From UBA1738 sp964388835 (lineage in GTDB: Bacteria; Bacillota; Clostridia; UBA1381), in contig CAYMBZ010000073.1 in NCBI GenBank assembly GCA_964388835.1, positions 1 through 7,044 of the forward strand: a stretch of 7,044 nt of DNA, written 5' to 3'. The notes under the pieces were generated by a model. That model was not told the origin of the DNA, searched no databases, and saw nothing but the letters and a program-made list of their open reading frames with translations. The position numbers and the translations under genes are program-made. This document shows, in pieces, positions 1 to 5,794 of the stretch (positions are counted from its first letter, which is position 1; each line of letters starts with the position of its first letter).

Positions 1-758
1 ATGCTATGGAACAGCTTTGTGACGGCGGGTATCAAATCGTAATACTCGGTACCGGAGATGAAAACTATGAAAACACATTCCGCCACTTTGCATGGAAATA
101 TCCCGACAAAGTTTCGGCGAACATCTGTTTTTCAAACGACCTTTCGCACAAAATCTACGCGGCATGTGATGCATTTTTGATGCCGTCCCGATTTGAGCCC
201 TGCGGACTTTCACAGCTCATTTCCATGAGATATGCAACTCTTCCGATAGTCCGTGAAACCGGCGGTCTTAAAGACACGGTTATTCCGTATAACGAATACA
301 CGGGTGAGGGCAACGGATTTTCCTTTGCTTCCTACAACGCGGATGATATGATGCATGTCATAAATTACGCAATGCGCACATATTACGATAACCCCGCAGC
401 ATGGAAAAAACTTATGCAAAACGCAATAGGTGCGGACTTCTCCTGGGAAGTATCGGCAGACAAATATCTCGCACTTTATTCAGAATTAAGCGGTGCGGCC
501 ATACCGAAAAAGCCAATCAAAAAGTCCGCAAAACGCACCTCTTCCTTTGAGACCAACATAAAAGTGGACAGTGACAACTCGGAAAAAAAGCAGGCGGCAA
601 AATCCAACAAAAATGATAAAGAACTTTTGAAGAATACAACCGCGGAGGATTTTGATAAAAATGTAAGCGAGATTCGCTCGGAAATCGAGAAAGATTTAGC
701 CGTACCGTCTCCAAAGGCTACGGCAAAAAAACGCCCGCAAAAAGAGCACCGAAAATAA
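1..758 (+). CDS. glgA: Glycogen synthase (ADP-glucose type, GT5), 3' part only
   Basis: The frame is open from the window edge (first full codon at 3), so the N-terminal GT5 domain lies upstream. What remains is the C-terminal GT-B Rossmann half. Visible GlgA landmarks are VILGTGDENYE (residues about 12-22 counted from the Met at 6), the LMPSRFEPCGLSQL acceptor/ADP-glucose signature (about 59-71), RYATLPIVRETGGLKDTV (about 75-92) and the closing FSWEVSADKYLALYSEL (about 145-161). In this family the enzyme transfers glucose from ADP-glucose to the non-reducing end of cytoplasmic alpha-1,4-glucan. Oddity: canonical bacterial GlgA ends about where residue 161 lies, but here about 89 further residues follow (nt 489-758), rich in Lys, Ser, Asn and Glu and probably disordered. 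The TAA at 756-758 may be a secondary truncation, because the same frame continues with similar composition to 815. It is followed after 80 bp by glgP and is probably co-transcribed with it. Confidence 0.93.
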   Translation, partial: AMEQLCDGGYQIVILGTGDENYENTFRHFAWKYPDKVSANICFSNDLSHKIYAACDAFLMPSRFEPCGLSQLISMRYATLPIVRETGGLKDTVIPYNEYTGEGNGFSFASYNADDMMHVINYAMRTYYDNPAAWKKLMQNAIGADFSWEVSADKYLALYSELSGAAIPKKPIKKSAKRTSSFETNIKVDSDNSEKKQAAKSNKNDKELLKNTTAEDFDKNVSEIRSEIEKDLAVPSPKATAKKRPQKEHRK

Positions 759-815
759 GCCGTTGAAAAGAAAACCGCGGCAAAAAAGCCTAAAAAAAGC
801 AAAAAAATAATTTAA
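759..815 (+). other. In-frame lysine/alanine-rich continuation after the glgA stop
   Basis: Directly after the TAA at 756-758, the same reading frame encodes AVEKKTAAKKPKKSKKII and then stops at 813-815. This Ala/Lys/Pro-rich composition resembles the low-complexity tail before the stop. The piece may be a former end of GlgA cut off by a nonsense change, or simply A-rich spacer that reads as lysine in every frame. The stretch holds A-runs of 6-7 at 782-787, 792-798 and 801-807, and another of 7 at 725-731, so indels, slippage or sequencing error are possible too. No promoter or terminator is evident. Confidence 0.35.
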
Positions 816-838
816 TATTGAAAGGAAATTTAATATAA

Positions 839-3295
839 ATGGAAAAAATCAAGCTAAACGCACAAGAAGAAGTTCTGAAAAAAGAAATCGAGGGAAAACT
901 TTCACGCCATTTCGGTAAGACTCTTGAAGATGCAACACCGAAAATGGTTTACACCGCCTGTGCCCTCTCCGCGCGTGATAAAATAATGGAGCGCTGGGCC
1001 GTTTCCCACAAAGAAGTAAAAAAGGAGAATTCAAAAAAGCTTTACTATCTATCCTTTGAATTTTTGATGGGACGTCTTTTGGCAACCAACATTCTCAATC
1101 TCATGCAGACAGATACCTATGTAAATACTCTGCGCTCTTTGGGATATGAGCTCTCCGATATCTCCGAGCTTGAAAATGATGCCGGTCTCGGAAACGGCGG
1201 TTTGGGTCGTCTTGCCGCATGCTTTATGGATTCTCTCTCAACCATGGATCTTCCGGCATACGGCTGTACCATCAGATACGAATACGGTCTTTTCCGCCAG
1301 AAAATAGTGGACGGCTATCAAACCGAACTTCCCGACACCTGGCTTGAAAACGGAAATGCCTGGGAAATAGCGCGTCCAGAGGAAGCTGTTACCGTAAAAT
1401 TCGGCGGCCAGGTTCATACCGAATGGGTTGACGGACATTTTTCATTCCGTTACGAAAACGAGCACACCATAATCGCCATGCCATATGATGTTCCGTTGGT
1501 GGGATATGATTCAACAATCGTAAACAAACTTCGCCTTTGGGCGGCAAAAGCACCTGATGTAATGAACATGCAGGAATTCAACAGCGGTAACTACATCCGT
1601 TCAACCGAAGAAAAACAGCTTGCCGAGCTTATTTCAAAGGTGCTTTATCCAGAGGATAACCACACCGAGGGCAAAGAGCTTAGATTAAAGCAGCAATATT
1701 TCCTTGTATCCGCAACCTTGCAATGGATTTTAAAGGAATACGAGGACAGATACGGCTACGATTGGCATAATCTCCCCGAAAAAGCCGTTATTCATATAAA
1801 CGACACTCACCCGACACTTGCTATTCCCGAGCTTATGCGTCTCCTTATTGATGATAAGGGGCTCGGCTGGGACGAAGCATGGGATATCACCACAAGAACA
1901 TTTGCTTACACCAACCATACTGTTATGAGCGAGGCTCTTGAAAAATGGCCCCTTGATATGTTCCAAAGAATTCTGCCGAGAATTTCCATGATAGTTGAGG
2001 AAATAAATCGCAGATTGATGATAAATCTCCAAGAAGTATATCCCGATGATTGGGGCAAGCAAAAATGGATGGCAATTATTTCGGACAATCAGGTATTTAT
2101 GGCAAACCTCTGTCTTGCTACCTGCTTTGCCGTAAACGGCGTTTCCGGTCTGCACACTCAAATCCTTACAAGCGATATCTTTGCCGACTATTACAGGCTT
2201 AATACCAAACGTTTCCACGCTATTACAAACGGAATTACCTTCCGCCGCTGGATTGCAAACTGTAACCCTGCTCTTACCGAGCTTATATCCTCAAAAATCG
2301 GCAAGGATTGGATAAAGGACTACACTCAGCTTGAAAAGCTCAAAAAATACGCAGATGATAAAAACTTCCAAAAAGCATTTGCAAAAATCAAGTATGACAA
2401 CAAGCTTAAGCTTGCGAAGTATATTAAGGAACATAACGGAATTGACGTGAATCCCGACTCAATTTTCGATGTTCAGGCAAAGCGTCTGCATGAATACAAG
2501 CGTCAACTTCTGAATATTCTGCACATTCTCGCCGATTATAACATGCTTATTGAAAATCCCGATATGGAATATACCCCAAAAACGTATATCTTCGGCGCAA
2601 AAGCCGCACCGGGTTATAAGCGTGCAAAGCTCATTATCAAGCTAATTAATTCGGTAGGTGAAAAAATCAACAACGATCCGCGCATAAACGGAAAAATTAA
2701 AGTCGTTTTCCTGGAAAATTATGGTGTATCCATTGCCGAAAAACTTGTCGTTGCCGCTGATATTTCTGAACAGATTTCGACAGCCGGCAAGGAGGCTTCC
2801 GGAACGGGAAATATGAAATTTATGTTAAACGGTGCGGTAACAATCGGTACGTTGGACGGTGCCAACGTTGAAATGCTTGAAAAGGTCGGCGAAGATAACA
2901 TATACATCTTCGGGCTTAAGGCGGATGAGGTTGCAGCAAGATTGAAGTTTAACAATTCGGATGAGGTTAAAACAATCTATTCCACAAACCCACCCCTTCG
3001 CAAAGCCCTTGACCTGTTAATTTCCGGCGAGCTGGAATCGGAAAACACACAAATTTTCCGCGACCTTTATCAAACATTGCTGTTCGGTGACTACGGTTAC
3101 CCCGACACCTACATGGTTTTGAGAGATTTTGAGGAATATTGCAAAACACAGGACAGAATTTCCCGTGATTACAACGACAAGTCGGCTTGGTGGCACAAAG
3201 CTATTATGAATACCGCTTCTTGCGGATTCTTCTCATCTGACCGTACAATTGCGGACTATAACAAAAAAATATGGAGATTAAAACCAATTAAATAA
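839..3295 (+). CDS. glgP: Glycogen / alpha-glucan phosphorylase (GT35)
   Basis: The 818-residue product has the usual bacterial phosphorylase length. It would cleave alpha-1,4-glucan ends with phosphate to give glucose-1-phosphate, in the cytoplasm and with pyridoxal phosphate as cofactor. Family motifs run in order: YLSFEFLMGR (70-79), DAGLGNGGLGRLAACF (114-129), YGLFRQKIVDGYQ (149-161), HINDTHPT (319-326), YTNHTV (357-362), AKRLHEYKRQL (547-557) and the PLP site EASGTGNMKF, in which Lys660 should form the Schiff base. Arg549 and Lys554 occupy the phosphate-contacting positions known in rabbit phosphorylase as Arg569 and Lys574. Lys660 shows the same offset of 20 from rabbit Lys680, so the active site looks intact. 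The ATG is preceded by AAAGGAAA (AGGA at 823-826), 12 nt upstream. It sits between glgA and a GH13 gene in one direction, a typical glycogen operon arrangement. Substrate preference between glycogen and maltodextrin cannot be read from the sequence. Confidence 0.97.
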   Translation: MEKIKLNAQEEVLKKEIEGKLSRHFGKTLEDATPKMVYTACALSARDKIMERWAVSHKEVKKENSKKLYYLSFEFLMGRLLATNILNLMQTDTYVNTLRSLGYELSDISELENDAGLGNGGLGRLAACFMDSLSTMDLPAYGCTIRYEYGLFRQKIVDGYQTELPDTWLENGNAWEIARPEEAVTVKFGGQVHTEWVDGHFSFRYENEHTIIAMPYDVPLVGYDSTIVNKLRLWAAKAPDVMNMQEFNSGNYIRSTEEKQLAELISKVLYPEDNHTEGKELRLKQQYFLVSATLQWILKEYEDRYGYDWHNLPEKAVIHINDTHPTLAIPELMRLLIDDKGLGWDEAWDITTRTFAYTNHTVMSEALEKWPLDMFQRILPRISMIVEEINRRLMINLQEVYPDDWGKQKWMAIISDNQVFMANLCLATCFAVNGVSGLHTQILTSDIFADYYRLNTKRFHAITNGITFRRWIANCNPALTELISSKIGKDWIKDYTQLEKLKKYADDKNFQKAFAKIKYDNKLKLAKYIKEHNGIDVNPDSIFDVQAKRLHEYKRQLLNILHILADYNMLIENPDMEYTPKTYIFGAKAAPGYKRAKLIIKLINSVGEKINNDPRINGKIKVVFLENYGVSIAEKLVVAADISEQISTAGKEASGTGNMKFMLNGAVTIGTLDGANVEMLEKVGEDNIYIFGLKADEVAARLKFNNSDEVKTIYSTNPPLRKALDLLISGELESENTQIFRDLYQTLLFGDYGYPDTYMVLRDFEEYCKTQDRISRDYNDKSAWWHKAIMNTASCGFFSSDRTIADYNKKIWRLKPIK

Positions 3296-3307
3296 TTCTA
3301 TCCCTTG

Positions 3308-3329
3308 AGGGGCTGTTTCGGCGGTCCCT
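3308..3329 (+). other. Small GC-rich hairpin between glgP and the GH13 gene
   Basis: AGGG (3308-3311) followed by GCTG (3312-3315) can pair with CGGC (3319-3322) and CCCT (3326-3329), with a TTT loop, one G-U pair and a GGT bulge on the 3' side. It is followed by AAAATTAT rather than a T-run, so it is not an intrinsic terminator. A second CCCT at 3302-3305 duplicates one arm, but it lies too close to AGGG to fold well. It could act as an mRNA processing or stability element between two operon genes. The structure is weak and may be chance. Confidence 0.25.
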
Positions 3330-3371
3330 AAAATTATATCAAGGTCGATTTAGCTTTGGAGGAAAATATAA

Positions 3372-5270
3372 ATGAAAATCGAACACAATTCAAGGGAATT
3401 ATTCTATCGTACCCCTTTCGGCGCGGCTGTAAAACAAACACCCGTAACCATGCGCATAGCACTTTCCGACTTCGGTATTCCCAAATACGTAAAGCTTCAT
3501 TATGAATTCGGTGAAAAAACAGAATCAGTGAACATGTCATATGTTTTCAATATTTCGAATGCATGTATTTATGAATCCACTCTAACTCTTCCCGAGCAAA
3601 CCGGATTGTTTCACTATTACTTCGAGGTTGCATCCCATGATATGCGCTGTTTTTACTCAAATAATGATGACGGGCTCGGAGGTATCGGCAGAATTTACAG
3701 CGAAAAGCCTTACAAAAAATATCAGATTACCGTATATGATAAAGATTTTACAACTCCCCTTTGGTGGCAAAACAGCATATGCTATCAAATCTTTCCCGAC
3801 CGATTTTTCAAATCGGATAAATATGACGGTTTTTTACACAAAACAAGTGAAGTTATAAAGCGAAACTGGGGTGATGTGCCATTTTACAAAGCGGAACAGT
3901 TCGGCGGTCAATATCTTGCCAACGACTTTTTTGGCGGAAATCTTGCCGGCATAGAAGAGAAATTGCCCTATTTAAAGGAACTCGGTATATCCTGCATATA
4001 CCTAAACCCAATATTTGAATCTTTCTCCAATCATCGATATGATACCGGAAATTATATGGCAATCGACCCAATGCTCGGAACCGAAAATGATTTTGAAAGG
4101 CTTTGCACTGTTGCTGAAAAACTGGGAATCAAGATAATTTTAGACGGTGTTTTCAACCATACCGGAAGCGACAGCATTTATTTTAACAAAAAAGGGACAT
4201 ATAATTCTGTCGGTGCATATCAATCAAAAGAATCGTCGTATTTCGATTGGTATCACTTTGAAAGTTTTCCCGATAAATACGAATCATGGTGGGGCATTGA
4301 CACTTTGCCGCAGACAGAGGAAAATTCGGAGAGCTTTCAGAACTATATTTTAACCGATGATTCTTCTGTGGTAAAAAAATGGCTGAAATCGGGAGCATGT
4401 GGCTGGAGGCTTGACGTAGTGGATGAGTTGCCGGACTTTTTTGTGGAAATTCTGCGCCGAGAAGTAAAAAAAGAAAATCCCGATGCGGTTATTATCGGAG
4501 AAGTTTGGGAGGATGCTTCAAACAAGGTTGCATATGATGTACAGCGCCGATATTTCATGGGACGAGAGTTGGACAGCGTAATGAATTACCCTTTGCGCGC
4601 TGCTATGATAGACCTCGTCAATATGAGCATATCGTCCGAAGAATTCGACAGGCGTATAATGAGCCTTAAGGAAAACTACCCAAAACCGGCGTTCTATTCC
4701 CTTTTCAACTTTTTGTCCGGTCACGATACCGAAAGAATTCTGACACTTATGGGCGGGCAGTACCCCGATTCAAATGATGAACGAGCACATGCAAAGCTTT
4801 CGGAGGAAGAAAAGCACAGCGCAGTCCTTAAGGTTAAATGCCTGATTGCCATGCAAATGCTCCTCCCCGGCGTTCCGTCGATTTTCTACGGCGATGAAGC
4901 GGGACTTGAGGGCTACGGTGACCCATTTTGCAGAAAATGTTTCCCCTGGGGACAGGAAAATAACGATATATTCGAATACACAAAACAGTATATCGCACTC
5001 AGAAGCTCCTCAGTTGCCTTTATGCGCGGTGAATTTGAGACCGTATATAAAATCGGAGCGGGCTACGGCTTTATACGATATGACGATGATGATAGCTTTA
5101 TCGTTCTTGTGAATCCCGGCGGAAACGATACTTTTCGATTGGATATTTCGCGCTTTGACATTCATGAACTTCGCGGAGTTATGCACTCTGAAAGCTATAA
5201 ATCCGATGACGGAATTTACTTCATTCACATGCCGGAAAAATCCGTTAAAGTTTTCAAAAACAGTATATAG
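3372..5270 (+). CDS. GH13 alpha-amylase family enzyme, neopullulanase/cyclomaltodextrinase-like
   Basis: This 632-residue protein has no signal peptide or membrane segment, so it should act in the cytoplasm on maltodextrins. Residues 1 to about 125 look like an N-terminal beta-sandwich of the CBM34 kind. The catalytic barrel starts near 131 with WWQNSICYQIFPDRF. GH13 conserved regions are present: DGVFNH (Asp258, His263), GWRLDVVDE with Arg346 and nucleophile Asp348, GEVWE with acid/base Glu377, and GHDTER with His451 and transition-state stabiliser Asp452. The region before the nucleophile reads WWGIDTLPQTEEN (306-318), where classic GH13_20 enzymes have MPKLN, so the subfamily is uncertain and pullulanase, neopullulanase or alpha-glucosidase activity are all possible. 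A C-terminal beta domain follows from about 555. The start is supported by GGAGG (3358-3362), 9 nt before the ATG. It lies 76 bp after glgP and probably shares its transcript, fitting limit-dextrin trimming alongside the phosphorylase. Confidence 0.92.
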   Translation: MKIEHNSRELFYRTPFGAAVKQTPVTMRIALSDFGIPKYVKLHYEFGEKTESVNMSYVFNISNACIYESTLTLPEQTGLFHYYFEVASHDMRCFYSNNDDGLGGIGRIYSEKPYKKYQITVYDKDFTTPLWWQNSICYQIFPDRFFKSDKYDGFLHKTSEVIKRNWGDVPFYKAEQFGGQYLANDFFGGNLAGIEEKLPYLKELGISCIYLNPIFESFSNHRYDTGNYMAIDPMLGTENDFERLCTVAEKLGIKIILDGVFNHTGSDSIYFNKKGTYNSVGAYQSKESSYFDWYHFESFPDKYESWWGIDTLPQTEENSESFQNYILTDDSSVVKKWLKSGACGWRLDVVDELPDFFVEILRREVKKENPDAVIIGEVWEDASNKVAYDVQRRYFMGRELDSVMNYPLRAAMIDLVNMSISSEEFDRRIMSLKENYPKPAFYSLFNFLSGHDTERILTLMGGQYPDSNDERAHAKLSEEEKHSAVLKVKCLIAMQMLLPGVPSIFYGDEAGLEGYGDPFCRKCFPWGQENNDIFEYTKQYIALRSSSVAFMRGEFETVYKIGAGYGFIRYDDDDSFIVLVNPGGNDTFRLDISRFDIHELRGVMHSESYKSDDGIYFIHMPEKSVKVFKNSI

Positions 5271-5281
5271 AACACTGTTTT
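5257..5281 (+). terminator. Weak stem-loop overlapping the end of the GH13 gene
   Basis: AAAACAGT (5257-5264) and ACTGTTTT (5274-5281) are perfect inverted repeats around a 9-nt loop that contains the TAG stop codon. The 3' arm ends in TTTT, as in A/U-flanked intrinsic terminators, but only two of the eight pairs (those between CAG and CTG) are G-C. It is a plausible, weak end point for the glycogen operon. Confidence 0.4.
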
Positions 5282-5314
5282 CTGTATCTTAACGCGGTAA
5301 TTCCGAAAAAAATA

Positions 5315-5335
5315 TCACGCACAAAGTATGCGTGA
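5315..5335 (+). terminator. Stem-loop downstream of the GH13 gene
   Basis: TCACGCA (5315-5321) and TGCGTGA (5329-5335) form a perfect 7-bp stem with a 7-nt loop. An A-run lies upstream (5305-5312). Downstream is AACTTGCCCTTTT, where the T-run begins 10 nt away, so it is not a textbook terminator in the + direction. Reading on the - strand, the A-run becomes a T-run three bases past the stem, so it could stop transcription entering from the right. It sits just before the promoter at 5360 and may insulate that unit from the glycogen operon. Confidence 0.4.
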
Positions 5336-5359
5336 AACTTGCCCTTTTCGTCAAATGTA

Positions 5360-5388
5360 TTAAAAATTTAGAAAAAATGGTATATAAT
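5360..5388 (+). promoter_or_regulatory. Predicted sigma-A promoter for the small-peptide transcript
   Basis: A perfect TATAAT -10 box lies at 5383-5388, with TTAAAA (5360-5365, four of six matches to TTGACA) exactly 17 nt upstream. The start point would fall near 5395, giving a leader of about 95 nt before the Shine-Dalgarno at 5486. It is followed by no conventional gene on the + strand, which argues that it serves the small RNA or peptide unit. Confidence 0.5.
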
Positions 5389-5445
5389 GCATTTTATCTG
5401 AGAAATCCGATATTAAAGGTAAGACATAAGCAAGCGTAAAATCCG

Positions 5446-5496
5446 GGCGGTTATACCACCTAATCCCTGTACTTTATAGTCGGAAAAGGAGGAGGT
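5446..5496 (+). promoter_or_regulatory. Leader with possible ribosome-site sequestration
   Basis: ACCACCT (5455-5461) can pair with AGGAGGT of the Shine-Dalgarno (5490-5496) in six of seven positions, with one central A-A mismatch. The same CCACC can instead fold back on GGCGG (5446-5450) over a TTATA loop, with one C-A mismatch. The two pairings are mutually exclusive. Blocking of the ribosome site in the full-length mRNA is known for type I toxin mRNAs; applying it here is inference from pairing done by eye. Confidence 0.3.
5486..5495 (+). promoter_or_regulatory. Very strong Shine-Dalgarno with no ATG behind it
   Basis: AAGGAGGAGG is among the strongest ribosome-binding sequences in the window. 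The first GGAGG (5488-5492) ends 8 nt before an ACG at 5501 that heads a hydrophobic reading frame. The only standard-type start near it is TTG at 5496, directly abutting the site, and it opens just 12 codons. A site this strong without a normal start suggests a lost or unconventional initiation codon. Confidence 0.55.
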
Positions 5497-5500
5497 TGCA

Positions 5501-5575
5501 ACGGGAAAACGAATATTGCGAGTATTTATACTAACAATAATCTTTTTTTATTGTACTTACACAAAAGTAAGATAG
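5501..5575 (+). pseudogene. Tiny hydrophobic peptide frame, type I toxin-like, start codon ACG
   Basis: From ACG at 5501 the frame reads 24 codons and stops at TAG 5573-5575. The peptide has a basic N-terminus (GKRILR), a hydrophobic core (VFILTIIFFYC) and a short basic end (YTKVR), like membrane-acting toxins of type I toxin-antitoxin loci. There is no in-frame ATG or GTG back to the stop at 5477-5479. The only in-frame standard alternative, TTG at 5516, is about 20 nt from the Shine-Dalgarno and would leave 19 residues. Hence it is either a decayed toxin whose ATG became ACG, a rare non-AUG start, or not translated. The stop lies inside the terminator stem and the 3' end would overlap the predicted antisense RNA. 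No specific family could be matched by eye. Confidence 0.35.
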
Positions 5576-5650
5576 CCCCCACCGGTCAAGCTAGGGCTAT
5601 CTAAAAAATAACTCTGTTTAACATAACCGTTTGAAGTCTTGCCTTTTTCT
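5560..5650 (-). ncRNA. Predicted antisense RNA (type I antitoxin-like), about 90 nt
   Basis: A perfect promoter at 5657-5685 on the - strand would start transcription near 5650. A 9-bp stem-loop at 5570-5602, followed on this strand by TACTTTTGTG, would end it near 5560. No open reading frame of note or RBS is present in between, so the product is most likely a small RNA. It would be fully complementary to the 3' end and 3' untranslated region of the + strand transcript starting near 5395, including the last codons of the peptide frame. This 3'-overlapping convergent design is that of RatA against txpA and SR4 against bsrG in Bacillus. The boundaries are inferred from signals. Confidence 0.6.
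5570..5602. terminator. Shared stem-loop terminator between convergent small transcripts
   Basis: AGATAGCCC (5570-5578) and GGGCTATCT (5594-5602) are a perfect 9-bp inverted repeat with a 15-nt loop. On the - strand it is followed by a T-rich TACTTTTGTG, fitting intrinsic termination. On the + strand it is followed by AAAAAATAAC, so termination there would be weaker and transcripts may run on towards 5768. The 5' arm includes the TAG stop of the small peptide frame. Confidence 0.75.
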
Positions 5651-5656
5651 GCTATC

Positions 5657-5685
5657 ATTATACATCCAAAATCTCTACTTGTCAA
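5657..5685 (-). promoter_or_regulatory. Perfect-consensus sigma-A promoter for the antisense RNA
   Basis: On the - strand TTGACA (complement of 5680-5685) and TATAAT (complement of 5657-5662) are separated by exactly 17 nt, an ideal vegetative promoter. The nearest downstream object on that strand is the stem-loop 55 nt away, with no gene, so it drives a short untranslated RNA. A strong antisense promoter is expected for an antitoxin RNA that must be in excess. Confidence 0.8.
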
Positions 5686-5728
5686 CCGCTAACGAGAAAT
5701 TGTATATAAAGGTTCTATAATAAGAAAC

Positions 5729-5768
5729 CGACCGAAATGTCATAATTATATTTGACATATTTCGGTCG
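5729..5768. terminator. Strong bidirectional terminator
   Basis: CGACCGAAAT (5729-5738) pairs with ATTTCGGTCG (5759-5768). After a 2-nt AT bulge on the 3' side, GTCA (5739-5742) pairs with TGAC (5753-5756), closing a 10-nt AT-rich loop. The + strand continues with ATTGTTTTTC, and the - strand with GTTTCTTATT. It lies 27 bp past the stop of the kinase gene and serves that gene on the - strand. On the + strand it would stop anything coming from the small-transcript region. Confidence 0.85.
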
Positions 5769-5794
5769 ATTGTTTTTCAAGGAGTTTTACCCGC

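Noticed and set aside
476..802. 108-codon open frame on the - strand over the glgA tail
   Set aside because: It is the complement of the lysine-rich tail (AAA reads as TTT, giving Phe-rich protein), with no RBS and no family resemblance.
1730..2218. 162-codon open frame on the - strand inside glgP
   Set aside because: It lies wholly within a strongly conserved phosphorylase coding region and its translation shows no domain-like pattern, so it is a shadow frame.
5496..5534. TTG-started 12-codon frame (MQRENEYCEYLY) after the strong Shine-Dalgarno
   Set aside because: The TTG directly abuts the ribosome site, which is too close for efficient initiation, and the peptide is hydrophilic and very short. 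It cannot be fully excluded as a leader peptide.
5514..5605. Third frame through the small-peptide region, running through the stem-loop to a TAA
   Set aside because: It has no usable start codon at a proper distance and would translate through the terminator stem.
5716..5721. Second TATAAT on the + strand before the bidirectional terminator
   Set aside because: The hexamer 17 nt upstream is CGAGAA, and a transcript from here would meet the 5729-5768 terminator at once.
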